Shown here: positions 7,554 to 16,382 of the stretch, piece by piece
How positions within the stretch are numbered: position 1 is the stretch's first letter
How the letters are laid out: every line of letters starts with the position of its first letter
Made by a program: the position numbers and the translations under genes
Assembly: GCF_044389085.1 (NCBI RefSeq)
Contig: NZ_JBIRXP010000003.1
Location: 620,001-684,000, forward strand
From: Isoptericola sp044389085
GTDB taxonomy: Bacteria > Actinomycetota > Actinomycetes > Actinomycetales > Cellulomonadaceae
Direction of reading: 5' to 3'
Length of the DNA: 64,000 nt
Notes under the pieces: model-generated
What the model was told of the DNA's origin: nothing
Seen by the model: only the letters and a program-made list of their open reading frames with translations
The model's database searches: none

Positions 7554-9143
7554 TCAGCCCGCGGCCGACTCGTCCTCCTCCTCGGGCGCGCTCGCGCGCT
7601 CGAGGTCGCGCTGGGCGGCGTCGACGAGCGACTCGACCGAGTCGCCGCGCGTCCCCGTGCGGTCCTCGTCGGCCGACAGGGTGCCCAGGTCGACGACGAA
7701 CCCCTCCTCGACGGCCAGCAGCTCCGGCTTGGTGACGGCGCGGGTCGTGTCCTCGACCGCCTTGAGCGGCTCGATCGCCTGGCCCGCGTCCACGACCTTG
7801 AGCTCGACCATCCGCCGCGCCTGCGGCAGCACGCGGGTCTCCAGCGAGCCGACGAACGAGTTGTAGTGCTTCGTGGCGGCGGTCATCGACTGGCCGAGCT
7901 TGGTGATGCTCTTCGTCATGGTGACGATGCGGGCGTACAGCTCCTTGCCCGTCTGGAGCACCTTCTGCGCGTCCTCGGCGATGGCGTCCTGCTGCCAGGC
8001 GTAGGCCACGGTGCGCAGCATGGCCACGAGCGTCATGGGGGTGGCGACGAGCACCCGCTTGCGGATCGCGGTCTCGAGCAGGTCGGGCTGGCGTTCGACG
8101 GCCGCGGCCAGGATGGGCTCGGCGGGGACGAACAGCACCACGAACTCGGGGGCGGCGTCGAACTGCGACCAGTAGGCCTTGCCCGCGAGCACCTCGACGT
8201 GCTTGGCGAGGTCCTTGGCGTGGGCGTCGAGCTCCCGGTCGCCGTCGGCGGGGCTCTCCGCCTGCTGGGCGCGCAGGTACGCGCTGAGCGGCACCTTCGC
8301 GTCCACGACGATGTTCTTGCCGCCCGCCAGGCTGACCACGAGGTCGGGGATCAGCGTCTCGCCCTCCGCCGTCGTGCGGTGCACCTGGGCCTCGAAGTCG
8401 ACGTGGTCCATCATCCCGGCGGCCTCGACCACGCGCTTGAGCTGGAGCTCGCCCCACACCCCGCGCGTCTGGTTCGAGCGCAGCGCCGAGACCAGGTCGC
8501 TGGTGCCGACCCGCAGCTGCGCGTTGACCGTCTCGAGCTGACGCAGCTGCTCGGTGAGCGCCGTGTGCCCCTGCAGACGCGCCTGCTCGGCGGTGTCGAC
8601 CCGGGCGTTGACCTTGTCCAGGGTCTTGCTCATCGGGTCGAGCAGCGCGCGGATCGCCTGCTCCCGCTGGGCGAGCGTCTCGTCGTTCTTCTGCGTGCTG
8701 CGGCGCAGCCGCTCGTCCGCGAGGTCGAGGAACTGCTTCTGGTTGGCCGTGAGCACGTCGTTCGCGAGCGCGCGGAACCGCTGCGCGGCGGCGTCCTGGT
8801 CGCCCTTCGCCTCGGCGAGCTGCTCCTCGAGGTGCTCCCGCACCTGCGCGAGCAACCGGTCGGCCTGCTCGCGTGCCTCCGTCACCCGGCGGTCCGCCTC
8901 GTCGCGGGCCTGCGCGCGCTGCTCGGCGAGCCGGCGGTCGCTCTCCTCGGCCGCCTGCGCGAGGCGGCTGCGCAGCTCCGCGGCGTCGCGCCGCAGGACC
9001 TCGAGCTCACCGTGCTCCTGGACCCGCTGCAGCTCCTGCGACCGGCCCGCCTTGGCGACCCGGGTCGCGTGCCACAGCCAGCCCACCAGCACTCCCACGC
9101 CGAGGGCGCCGAGGATGAGGGTCACTGCGAGGCTCGTCGTCAT
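7554..9143 (-). CDS. rmuC: DNA recombination protein RmuC
   Basis: RmuC proteins are thought to limit DNA rearrangements; they carry a nuclease-like fold. This 529-residue protein starts MTTSLAVTLILGALGVGVLV with one membrane segment (about residues 5-25). A long coiled coil with many Glu, Arg and Gln follows (about 30-170). The RmuC core contains TRGVWGELQLKRVVEAAGM, then LAGGKNIVVDAKVPLSAYL, then FVVLFVPAEPIL and KRVLVATPMTLVAMLRTVAY. The open frame runs on upstream into the divergent ABC gene, but ATG 9143 gives the membrane anchor directly and is clearly the start. The C-terminus is acidic. It is convergent with ispH and divergent from the ABC ATPase gene. Confidence 0.93.
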   Translation of the reverse strand: MTTSLAVTLILGALGVGVLVGWLWHATRVAKAGRSQELQRVQEHGELEVLRRDAAELRSRLAQAAEESDRRLAEQRAQARDEADRRVTEAREQADRLLAQVREHLEEQLAEAKGDQDAAAQRFRALANDVLTANQKQFLDLADERLRRSTQKNDETLAQREQAIRALLDPMSKTLDKVNARVDTAEQARLQGHTALTEQLRQLETVNAQLRVGTSDLVSALRSNQTRGVWGELQLKRVVEAAGMMDHVDFEAQVHRTTAEGETLIPDLVVSLAGGKNIVVDAKVPLSAYLRAQQAESPADGDRELDAHAKDLAKHVEVLAGKAYWSQFDAAPEFVVLFVPAEPILAAAVERQPDLLETAIRKRVLVATPMTLVAMLRTVAYAWQQDAIAEDAQKVLQTGKELYARIVTMTKSITKLGQSMTAATKHYNSFVGSLETRVLPQARRMVELKVVDAGQAIEPLKAVEDTTRAVTKPELLAVEEGFVVDLGTLSADEDRTGTRGDSVESLVDAAQRDLERASAPEEEDESAAG

Positions 9144-9203
9144 GGGCCACACGGTGTCACGGAGCACCGACACGTCCGAGCCCCCACGCGGCGCCCCGAC
9201 CAC

Positions 9204-9209
9204 TACGGT
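9204..9209 (+). promoter_or_regulatory. Candidate -10 box of the ABC exporter operon (leaderless)
   Basis: TACGGT fits TANNNT and ends 6 bases before the GTG at 9216, with no ribosome site between. Confidence 0.5.
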
Positions 9210-9215
9210 TGACCC

Positions 9216-10040
9216 GTGAGCGACCAGACCGGGCCGCCGCCCGCCGCCCCCGCCCCCGTCCCTCCGCCCGACCTCACCGCCGCGCTCAGCCTGCGCGGCC
9301 TGTGGAAGCGCTTCGGCCAGAAGATCGCCGTCGCGGGCGTGGACCTCGACGTCCCCGCCGGCTCGTTCTTCGGCCTCGTCGGTCCCAACGGCGCCGGCAA
9401 GACGACGTCCCTGTCGATGGCGACCGGCCTGCTGCGGCCGGACTTCGGCGCGGTGCACGTGCACGGCACGGACCTGTGGGCGCGGCCGGACGAGGCGAAG
9501 TCCGCGCTCGGCGTGCTGCCCGACGGCGTGCGGCTCTTCGACCGGCTCACCGGGGCCCAGCTGCTCACCTACGCCGGGCTGCTGCGCGGGCTCGACCGCG
9601 CCACCGTCGCGGAGCGCACCGAGGACCTCCTGCAGGCGATGGACCTGGCCGGCGACCGCGACACGTTCGTCGTCGACTACTCGGCCGGCATGACGAAGAA
9701 GATCGGCCTCGCGTCGGCGATGATCCACGCCCCGCGCGTGCTCGTGCTGGACGAGCCGTTCGAGGCGGTCGACCCCGTGAGCGCGGCGAACATCCGGGAC
9801 ATCCTGCACGCCTACGTCGACGACGGCGGCACCGTGGTCGTCTCGAGCCACGTGATGGACCTGGTGCAGCGCATGTGCTCGCACGTCGCGATCATCGCCG
9901 GGGGCCACGTGCTCGCGGCCGGGACGGTGGCCCAGGTGCGCGGGGAGCAGAGCCTCGAGGACCGCTTCGTCGACCTCGTCGGCGGCCGTCGGGAGACGGA
10001 GGGACTGGCGTGGTTGCGCAGCTCGTCCGCCTCAAGCTGA
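9216..10040 (+). CDS. ABC transporter ATP-binding protein
   Basis: This 274-residue cytoplasmic ATPase would power the membrane protein encoded next. It has Walker A GPNGAGKT (about residues 57-64), a Walker B with VLVLDEPFEAVDPVS, and the switch His in VVVSSHVMDLVQRM. The signature loop reads YSAGMTKKIGLAS instead of the canonical LSGGQ form, a known variation in this export-type group. A Pro/Ala-rich segment precedes the domain. The start is GTG 9216, probably on a leaderless transcript. The membrane-protein gene starts inside its 3' end, a 31-base overlap, so the two are translationally linked. Confidence 0.9.
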   Translation: MSDQTGPPPAAPAPVPPPDLTAALSLRGLWKRFGQKIAVAGVDLDVPAGSFFGLVGPNGAGKTTSLSMATGLLRPDFGAVHVHGTDLWARPDEAKSALGVLPDGVRLFDRLTGAQLLTYAGLLRGLDRATVAERTEDLLQAMDLAGDRDTFVVDYSAGMTKKIGLASAMIHAPRVLVLDEPFEAVDPVSAANIRDILHAYVDDGGTVVVSSHVMDLVQRMCSHVAIIAGGHVLAAGTVAQVRGEQSLEDRFVDLVGGRRETEGLAWLRSSSASS

Positions 10041-11611
10041 CCCTCCTGGCCAACACGTTCCGCCGGAGCGTGTGGCAGACGATCGGGCTGGTCATCGGGT
10101 CCCTGTACGGGCTCGGCGTGCTGGTCCTGGTGGTGGCGGCGGCCGTGGTCGGCGGCACGGCCGACCCCGTCGTGGCGGGCCAGGTCGTCACCGTGGCCGG
10201 GGCGCTGGTCGTCCTCGCGTGGTGGGTCGTGCCGGTCTACACGTTCGGCGTCGACGCGACGCTCGACCCCCGCCGCTTCGTCACCTTCGCCATCCCGCGG
10301 CGCACGCTGCTGGCCGGGCTCGCGCTGGCCGGGCTCGTGTCGATCCCCGCCGCCGTGACGGCGCTCGTCGCGCTGGGCGTCTCCTTCGCCTGGTGGCGCC
10401 AGCCGGCGGCGCTCCTCGCGGCGCTGGTCGGCGGGGTGCTCGCGACCGCGCTGTGCGTCGTCGGGTCCCGCGCGACGACGACGGTGCTCGCGCCGCTGCT
10501 CGACTCCCGGCGGTACCGCGAGGTGGTGGCGGTGGCCGCGGTCGTGCCGCTGCTGCTCGTCGGGCCCGCGATCGGCTGGCTCGCCGACGGCGTCGAGGTG
10601 ACCGCGGGCGGCTCGGACGCCGACGCGCTGGGGGCGGCGGTCGCGTCGCTCGCCGGCGTCGTCGGCTGGACGCCGCTGGGGGCGCCCTGGGCGCTGGCGT
10701 CGGCGGTGCACGCCGGACAGTGGGGCCTGCTGGTGGCCAGGCTCGGGATCTGTCTCGCGACGCTCGCGCTCGCGGCGGTGGTCTGGGACCGAGCCCTCGC
10801 GCGCGAGCTCGTGACGCCGCGCGGCGGCGGCTCGTCGGCGGCGGCCGCGAAGGGGCTCGGCTGGTTCGGCCGGCTGCCGGCCACGCCGCTGGGCGCGGTG
10901 GCCGCACGGACCTCCACCTACTGGCTGCGCGACCCGCGGTACGCGGCCTCGGTCGCGATGGTGCCGCTGCTGCCGCTGGTGCTGCTCGCGGTCGGCACGG
11001 CCAACGGCGCCGGCGGCGGGCTCCTGCTCGTCATGGCGCCCCTGGTCGCGTGGCTGCTCGGCTTCGGCATCTCGAACGACGTGGGCTACGACAACACCGC
11101 GTTCGCGCTGCACGTCGCGACCGGGGTCCCCGGGCGGGTGGACCGGTGGGGGCGGGTGCTGCCCGTGCTGGTCGCCGGGGTGCCGCTGACCGCGGCGTTC
11201 GCGCTGGTCGGGTGCGCCGTGGCCGGGCGGTGGGACGCGCTGCCCGCGCTGCTCGGCGTGACGGTCGGCACGCTGGGGGCGTCGCTGGGGATCTCGAGCG
11301 CGGTGTCCGCGCGGCTCGTCTATCCCGTGCCCAAGCCGGGGGAGAGCCCGTTCAAGTCGCCCCAGGGCGCCACGATGGCGACCATGCTCGCCCAGATGGC
11401 GGCGATGGGGATCACGCTCGCGGTGAGCCTGCCCACGCTCGGGCTCGCCCTGCCGGCGATCCTGATGCCGCAGGCGGCGCTCGGCTGGGCGGCGCTCGCG
11501 GTCGGGGTCGTGACGGGGGTGCTGGTGCTGCTGCTGGGGGTGCGGTGGGGCGCCCGCACCTACGACCGGCGGTTGCCGGAGCTGCTGCAGCAGGTGATGG
11601 CCTTCGGGTGA
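10010..11611 (+). CDS. ABC transporter membrane protein (multi-span, partner of the preceding ATPase)
   Basis: This 533-residue protein has about twelve hydrophobic segments, among them GLVIGSLYGLGVLVLVVAA near the N-terminus and ALAVGVVTGVLVLLLGVRWG near the C-terminus. It contains no ATPase motif. It is most like the ABC-2 type large membrane subunits of actinobacterial exporters. GTG 10010 was chosen because GGAGACGGAGGG lies just upstream and the protein then starts with an amphipathic VVAQLVRLKLTLLANTFRRS segment, as in relatives. The open frame extends further upstream only as a shadow of the ATPase gene. The substrate is unknown. Confidence 0.85.
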   Translation: MVAQLVRLKLTLLANTFRRSVWQTIGLVIGSLYGLGVLVLVVAAAVVGGTADPVVAGQVVTVAGALVVLAWWVVPVYTFGVDATLDPRRFVTFAIPRRTLLAGLALAGLVSIPAAVTALVALGVSFAWWRQPAALLAALVGGVLATALCVVGSRATTTVLAPLLDSRRYREVVAVAAVVPLLLVGPAIGWLADGVEVTAGGSDADALGAAVASLAGVVGWTPLGAPWALASAVHAGQWGLLVARLGICLATLALAAVVWDRALARELVTPRGGGSSAAAAKGLGWFGRLPATPLGAVAARTSTYWLRDPRYAASVAMVPLLPLVLLAVGTANGAGGGLLLVMAPLVAWLLGFGISNDVGYDNTAFALHVATGVPGRVDRWGRVLPVLVAGVPLTAAFALVGCAVAGRWDALPALLGVTVGTLGASLGISSAVSARLVYPVPKPGESPFKSPQGATMATMLAQMAAMGITLAVSLPTLGLALPAILMPQAALGWAALAVGVVTGVLVLLLGVRWGARTYDRRLPELLQQVMAFG

Positions 11612-11676
11612 CGCCCCGGCGGCCTCGTGCGGCGGTTCGTGACGGGGCGGTCATGGGCTCACCAAGGATGCTTTGC

Positions 11677-11682
11677 GACAAT
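11677..11682 (+). promoter_or_regulatory. Candidate -10 box of the GNAT gene (leaderless)
   Basis: GACAAT ends 6 bases before the GTG at 11689. It is one base off TANNNT but close to the TACAAT form. Confidence 0.4.
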
Positions 11683-11688
11683 GGGCGG

Positions 11689-12729
11689 GTGAACGCCTCG
11701 AACCCCGAGCACCTGCCCCTGCCCGACGGCTGGACGACGTCGACCCCTGTCCTGGCCGACCTGCCACGCCTCGGCGAGCTGCGCGGGGCCGTCGCGGCCC
11801 CGTTCACGGGGTCGTCGGTCGTGAACCAGGACGCCCTCGCCGCGGAGGTGGCGGGGCCGGTGTCCTGGACGCGTCGGCAGGTCGTCGCGCGTGACGCCGA
11901 CGGCGTGGTGCAGGCCTGGGCCTGGGCGCACGACCGTGCTGCGGGGCGCGTCGTGGTGGGCGTCGACGTCGACCGGGCGACGCCGCGGGCCGACGAGCTG
12001 GCCGCCGCCGGCTACGCCTGGGCGGCGCGGCAGGGCCGGAGCCTCGCGGCCCAGCGCGGGGTACGCCGCACGCAGCTCGACGCGGGCGCGTTCGCCGGCG
12101 ACACGACCCAGCAGGAGTGGCTCGCCGCGGCCGGGTACGCCCGCGCCCGCTCCTGGTTGCAGATGTCCCGGCCGGTGGTCGCTGAGGAGGCGCTCCGCGG
12201 TGTGCTGCCCGACCCGCGCCCGGGCGTGACCGTGCGGCGCGTCGCGACGCACGACGACGGGATGCCGGTCGCCGCGGACCTGCAGACGGTCCACCGCGTG
12301 CTCGAGAGCGCGTTCGAGGACCACTTCAACTCCTACCGCGAGAGCTTCGGCGAGTTCCTGGTGCGCCTGCGCTCCGACCCCGGTCACCGGTGGGACCACT
12401 GGTGGCTGGCGTTCGTCTCCGACCCCCAGGACGCCGGCGCGGCACCCGAGCCGATGGGTGCGCTCGTCGGTGCGGTCCTGCCGTCGGGTCCCTCGGGCAA
12501 GGAGGGCAGCTACATCGAGTACCTCGGCGCCGACCGGCGTGCCCGCGGGCGCGGGGTGGCGACGGCGCTGCTGTTCGCCGTCGTGCGCGACGCCGCGGCG
12601 CGCGGGCGCGACCGCGTCGGCCTCGAGGTGGACGCCGACAGCCCGACGGGCGCCGCGTCCCTGTACGAGAGCTGGGGCTGGCGGACCTCGTACGTCACGG
12701 AGTCCTGGCACCAGGACGTCGACGTCTGA
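11689..12729 (+). CDS. GNAT-family acetyltransferase, tandem-domain type
   Basis: This 346-residue protein has a C-terminal GNAT domain with the acetyl-CoA loop YLGADRRARGRGVATALLF followed by VGLEVDADSPTGAASLYESW, a layout typical of the family. The N-terminal half (about residues 10-170) resembles a degenerate second GNAT domain, as in mycothiol synthase-like proteins. The conserved EDHFNSYRESFGEFL segment between the halves also resembles that group. GTG 11689 is preferred over ATG 11651 because of the -10 box just upstream. It stands alone, on the same strand as its neighbours. The acetyl acceptor is unknown; a role as mycothiol synthase is possible but not shown. Confidence 0.82.
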   Translation: MNASNPEHLPLPDGWTTSTPVLADLPRLGELRGAVAAPFTGSSVVNQDALAAEVAGPVSWTRRQVVARDADGVVQAWAWAHDRAAGRVVVGVDVDRATPRADELAAAGYAWAARQGRSLAAQRGVRRTQLDAGAFAGDTTQQEWLAAAGYARARSWLQMSRPVVAEEALRGVLPDPRPGVTVRRVATHDDGMPVAADLQTVHRVLESAFEDHFNSYRESFGEFLVRLRSDPGHRWDHWWLAFVSDPQDAGAAPEPMGALVGAVLPSGPSGKEGSYIEYLGADRRARGRGVATALLFAVVRDAAARGRDRVGLEVDADSPTGAASLYESWGWRTSYVTESWHQDVDV

Positions 12730-12751
12730 GGCGGGTGTCGGGGGCCCGCCC

Positions 12752-12757
12752 TACGGT
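12752..12757 (+). promoter_or_regulatory. Candidate -10 box of the DinB-like gene (leaderless)
   Basis: TACGGT fits TANNNT and ends 6 bases before ATG 12764. Confidence 0.5.
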
Positions 12758-12763
12758 CGGGGG

Positions 12764-13555
12764 ATGACTCGGTTCGGGCCCGACGACGAGCTGCGGGGCG
12801 CGCGGTTCGTCGAGGCCGACATGACGGGGACGACGTTCCGGCTCGCCCGGCTCGACGGCGTGCGGTTCGACCAGAGCTTCCTGCCGGGGGCGGTGATGCG
12901 CGGCGTCGACCTCACGGACGCGGACATCGACGGCGAGATCACGGGCCTGCGGGTCAACGGCGTCGACGTGATGCCGCTCGTCGAGGCCGAGCTCGACCGG
13001 CGGTACCCGGGCCGCGAGCAGGCGAGGTCCGCGGACCTCGTCGAGCAGCGGGCCTCGCTCGACGCGGCGCTACGCGCCTGGGACGCGCACCTCGCCCGGG
13101 CGGCCGCGCTCTCGCCGTCGGCCGTCCACGAGCAGGTCGACGGCGAGTGGTCGACGGCGCAGACGCTGCGCCACCTGGTGTTCGCCATGGACGGCTGGGT
13201 CCGGTACGGGCTGCGGGGGATCGACGACGCGTTCTGGTACGCCGGGCTGCCGTTCACCGAGTACGAGCCGGAGGTCGCGGCCCTCGGGGTGGACCTGGCG
13301 GCCGCGCCCTCGCTGGAGGAGACGCTGGCCGCGCACGCCGACCGCATCGCCGAGGTGCGCGCCGTCTACGACGACCTGGCGGGCAGCGACGCGACGGTGG
13401 AGGCGCCGCGCCTGCCGCCGTGGGCGCCGGAGGGGTTCACGCGTGCGGTCCACCAGAGCCTCGGTGTCGTCGCCCGTGAGCACTGGGCGCACCTGCAGTT
13501 CGTCGAGAGGGACCTGACGACCCTGGAGGAGCGGGCGCAGGGGGAGGGCCGCTAG
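12764..13555 (+). CDS. Pentapeptide-like N-terminus plus DinB-superfamily protein
   Basis: This 263-residue protein begins with five-residue periodicity (LRGARFVEADMTGTTFRLAR, then GVDLTDADIDG), as in short pentapeptide-repeat segments. A DinB-type four-helix bundle follows, with His in QTLRHLVFAMDGW and in REHWAHLQFVERDL as likely metal ligands. DinB-fold proteins include mycothiol-dependent enzymes and many of unknown function. ATG 12764 sits 6 bases after a TACGGT box. The stop codon is TAG, unusual in this window, and ychF starts 25 bases later. I cannot assign a reaction. Confidence 0.78.
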   Translation: MTRFGPDDELRGARFVEADMTGTTFRLARLDGVRFDQSFLPGAVMRGVDLTDADIDGEITGLRVNGVDVMPLVEAELDRRYPGREQARSADLVEQRASLDAALRAWDAHLARAAALSPSAVHEQVDGEWSTAQTLRHLVFAMDGWVRYGLRGIDDAFWYAGLPFTEYEPEVAALGVDLAAAPSLEETLAAHADRIAEVRAVYDDLAGSDATVEAPRLPPWAPEGFTRAVHQSLGVVAREHWAHLQFVERDLTTLEERAQGEGR

Positions 13556-13565
13556 GGGCGCCACG

Positions 13566-13571
13566 TAGACT
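13566..13571 (+). promoter_or_regulatory. Candidate -10 box of ychF (leaderless)
   Basis: TAGACT fits TANNNT and ends 8 bases before GTG 13580. The same hexamer precedes ispH. Confidence 0.55.
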
Positions 13572-13579
13572 CTCCCGAC

Positions 13580-14665
13580 GTGGCACTCACCATCGGCATC
13601 GTCGGCCTGCCCAACGTCGGCAAGTCCACGCTCTTCAACGCCCTGACCCGCAACCAGGTGCTCGCGGCGAACTACCCGTTCGCGACGATCGAGCCCAACG
13701 TCGGCGTGGTCCCGCTGCCCGACCCGCGGTTGGACAAGCTCGCGGAGATCTTCGGCAGCGAGCGGATCCTGCCCGCGACCGTGTCGTTCGTCGACATCGC
13801 GGGCATCGTCAAGGGCGCCTCGGAGGGCGAGGGCCTGGGCAACAAGTTCCTCGCGAACATCCGCGAGGCCGACGCGATCTGCCAGGTCACGCGCGTCTTC
13901 GACGACGGCGACGTGGTCCGCGTCGAGGGCTCGGTGGACGCCGAGGGCGACATCGAGACCATCTCCACCGAGCTGATCCTCGCCGACCTCCAGACGCTGG
14001 AGAAGGCGCTGCCGCGGATGGAGAAGGAGGTCAAGATCAAGCGGGGCGACGCCGCGCTGTTCGCGGCCGCCACCACCGCGCAGAAGATCCTCGAGTCGGG
14101 CACCACGCTCTTCCAGGGCGCCAAGGCCGAGGGCCTGGACCTCGCCGACGTCGCGTCGCTGCAGCTGCTGACGGCCAAGCCGTTCATCTACGTGTTCAAC
14201 ACGGACGAGGCCGGCCTCGCCGACCAGGGGATGCAGCAGCGCCTGCGCGACCTCGTCGCCCCCGCGGACGCCGTCTTCCTCGACGCGAAGTTCGAGTCCG
14301 AGCTCGTCGAGCTGGAGCCGGAGGACGCCAAGGAGATGCTCGCCGACTCCGGCCAGGACGAGGCGGGCCTCGACCAGCTCGCCCGCGTCGGCTTCCACAC
14401 GCTCGGCCTGCAGACCTACCTCACCGCCGGCCCCAAGGAGTCCCGCGCCTGGACGATCCGCAAGGGCTGGACCGCCCCGCAGGCCGCCGGCGTCATCCAC
14501 ACCGACTTCGAGCGCGGCTTCATCAAGGCCGAGGTCATCTCGTTCGACGACCTCGTCGAGGCCGGCTCCGTGCAGGCCGCCCGCTCCGCCGGCAAGGCGC
14601 GCGTCGAGGGCAAGGACTACGTCATGCAGGACGGCGACGTCGTGGAGTTCCGCTTCAACGTGTGA
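13580..14665 (+). CDS. ychF: Redox-regulated ATPase YchF
   Basis: YchF is an Obg-related P-loop protein that hydrolyses ATP rather than GTP and associates with ribosomes. The G1 loop is GLPNVGKSTLFNALT at residues 7-21. ANYPFATIEPNVGVVPLPD and VDIAGIVKGASEGEGLGNKF follow, then a coiled-coil insertion, and a C-terminal TGS domain with TFFTAG-like LQTYLTAGPKESRAW and GFIKAEVISFDDLV. The 361-residue length is normal. The start is GTG 13580 with a close upstream -10 box. In mycobacteria ychF also lies near ispH; here about 6 kb of accessory genes lies between them. Confidence 0.97.
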   Translation: MALTIGIVGLPNVGKSTLFNALTRNQVLAANYPFATIEPNVGVVPLPDPRLDKLAEIFGSERILPATVSFVDIAGIVKGASEGEGLGNKFLANIREADAICQVTRVFDDGDVVRVEGSVDAEGDIETISTELILADLQTLEKALPRMEKEVKIKRGDAALFAAATTAQKILESGTTLFQGAKAEGLDLADVASLQLLTAKPFIYVFNTDEAGLADQGMQQRLRDLVAPADAVFLDAKFESELVELEPEDAKEMLADSGQDEAGLDQLARVGFHTLGLQTYLTAGPKESRAWTIRKGWTAPQAAGVIHTDFERGFIKAEVISFDDLVEAGSVQAARSAGKARVEGKDYVMQDGDVVEFRFNV

Positions 14666-14734
14666 GCGCTGCCACCTGCTCGCCGATGAGTGCCGGCGTG
14701 GGGCCCGGTCTCATGGGTGAGGCGAGGGGGTCCC

Positions 14735-15262
14735 ATGTCCCGGGTCGACGAGGTGACGGCCGAGATCCACGGGTTCAGCGAGCCCGGCGCGGAGCCGGTG
14801 CCGTGGGCGACGGCGCTCGAGCAGGTCCGCGCGGCGGACACGTTCTGGATCTCCACGGTGCGGCCGGACGGTCGGCCGCACGTCACGCCGCTCGTCGCGG
14901 TGTGGCACGACGACGCGCTCTGGTTCACGACCGGGCCCGGTGAGCGCAAGGCGCGAAACCTCGCCCATCACGCCCCGGTCGCCCTGACCACCGGCCGGAG
15001 CGACCTCGCGGGGGACGGTCTCGACGTCGTGATCGAGGGGCGGGCCGAGGTCGTCGGCGACGCGGAAGAGCTGCGGGCGGTCGCGGCCGCGTTCGCCGCG
15101 AAGTACGGCACCGCGACCTGGCACTTCGTCGTGCGCGACGGCGTCTTCGTCCACGCCGACGTCGACGGCCCGGTGCTGGTGTTCCGGGTCCGGCCGGTGC
15201 GGGGCCTCGGCTTTCGCAAGGGCGACCACCCGAGCCAGACGACCTGGACGTTCCCGCGATGA
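14735..15262 (+). CDS. Pyridoxamine 5'-phosphate oxidase-fold (flavin/F420-type) protein
   Basis: This 175-residue protein has the split-barrel fold seen in the segment FWISTVRPDGRPHVTPLVAV (about residues 35-54) and LWFTTGPGERKARNL. These are typical of PNPOx-like or F420-dependent enzymes of actinobacteria. The end PVLVFRVRPVRGLGFRKGD is also characteristic. ATG 14735 follows a purine-rich GAGGCGAGGGGG, which decides it over an upstream start at 14690. Its stop overlaps the start of the following serine hydrolase by 4 bases (ATGA), so the two form an operon. The cofactor and substrate are not identifiable. Confidence 0.87.
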   Translation: MSRVDEVTAEIHGFSEPGAEPVPWATALEQVRAADTFWISTVRPDGRPHVTPLVAVWHDDALWFTTGPGERKARNLAHHAPVALTTGRSDLAGDGLDVVIEGRAEVVGDAEELRAVAAAFAAKYGTATWHFVVRDGVFVHADVDGPVLVFRVRPVRGLGFRKGDHPSQTTWTFPR

Positions 15263-16377
15263 CGCCGGCGCCTTCGTCGCTGCCCCCGTCGTTGCAGTCG
15301 TCCGTGCAGGCGGCGGTCGACCAGCTGGTCGCCACCGGGGCGGAGACGGGGCTCCAGATGTGCGTGCTGCACGAGGGGGAGGTCGTGGTGGACGCCGTGT
15401 CCGGGGTCGCCGACGAGCGGACCGGGAGACCCGTGGACCCCGGCACGCTGTTCTTCGCGGCGTCGGCGGGCAAGGGGGTCGCGACGACGGTCGCGCACGT
15501 GCTCGCCGAGCGCGGCGCCCTCGACTACGGGATGCGTGTCGCTGACGTCTGGCCCGAGTTCGGCGCGCACGGCAAGGACCGGGTGACGCTGCGGGACGTC
15601 CTCGTGCACGCGGCCGGTGTGCCCGGCCTGTGGCCGCAGGTCACGCCGGAGGACCTCGGCGACTGGGACCGCGTGTGCGCGTTCGTCGCCGACCAGCGCC
15701 CGTGGTGGGAGCCCGGGACGCGGACGGGCTACCACGCGCTGACGTTCGGCTTCCTGCTCGGCGAGACGGTCCGGCGCGCGACCGGCCGGACCCTGGCGGA
15801 GGCGCTCCGCGACGAGGTCGCCGCCCCCCTCGGCATCGAGGACGAGCTGCACTTCGGGGTGCCCGGTCGGCTGCTGGACCGCGTCGCCCGGCAGGGTCCG
15901 CCCGGCGCGGCCCCGCCGCCGCCCGCGCCCGGGTCCCCGCCGGACCGTGCCGTCCCCCCGGGCGTGCAGCCCACCGCCGACTTCGCCAACCGCGCCGACG
16001 TGCTGGGCGCGGACGTCCCCGCGCAGGCGACGACGACGGCGCGTGCGGTCGCGCGGATGTACGCCGCCCTGCTGGGGCACGTCGACGGCGTCCGCCTCGT
16101 GTCGTCGGAGCGGCTCCGGCTGATGGCGGCGACGGCGTTCACCGGCGTCGACCAGGTGATGGGCATGGCGACCTCGTGGGCGCTCGGCTACAGCCAGGCG
16201 CGCCTCGGGGCGCCGGCCCGGCCGGGCTCCACGTTCGGGATGGTCGGCTCGAACGGCTGCGGCGCGTACGCCGACATCGACGCCGGCGTGGCCGTGGCGG
16301 TCATGCGCAACCGCGCCGTCGGCGACTTCACCGCGCTGCGGGCCGTCGACGCGGCCGTCGCCGCCCAGCACGGCTGA
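15259..16377 (+). CDS. Serine hydrolase, class C beta-lactamase-like / esterase family VIII
   Basis: This 372-residue protein has the penicillin-binding fold. The catalytic SxxK motif is SAGKG in FFAASAGKGVATT. The second motif appears as GYHALTFGFLLGE, Y-H-A instead of the YxN of true class C beta-lactamases. A GSNGCGAYADID segment stands where the third motif lies. No signal peptide is visible, so it is probably cytoplasmic. These features favour an esterase or lactonase over a secreted beta-lactamase. A Pro-rich insertion occurs at about residues 215-235. It is coupled to the preceding flavin-type protein by a 4-base overlap. Confidence 0.88.
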   Translation: MTPAPSSLPPSLQSSVQAAVDQLVATGAETGLQMCVLHEGEVVVDAVSGVADERTGRPVDPGTLFFAASAGKGVATTVAHVLAERGALDYGMRVADVWPEFGAHGKDRVTLRDVLVHAAGVPGLWPQVTPEDLGDWDRVCAFVADQRPWWEPGTRTGYHALTFGFLLGETVRRATGRTLAEALRDEVAAPLGIEDELHFGVPGRLLDRVARQGPPGAAPPPPAPGSPPDRAVPPGVQPTADFANRADVLGADVPAQATTTARAVARMYAALLGHVDGVRLVSSERLRLMAATAFTGVDQVMGMATSWALGYSQARLGAPARPGSTFGMVGSNGCGAYADIDAGVAVAVMRNRAVGDFTALRAVDAAVAAQHG

Positions 16378-16382
16378 CCGGC

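Noticed and set aside
15300..15480. The serine hydrolase as a secreted beta-lactamase conferring resistance
   Set aside because: No signal peptide is visible, and the YxN motif is replaced by YHA; an esterase-like role is more likely.
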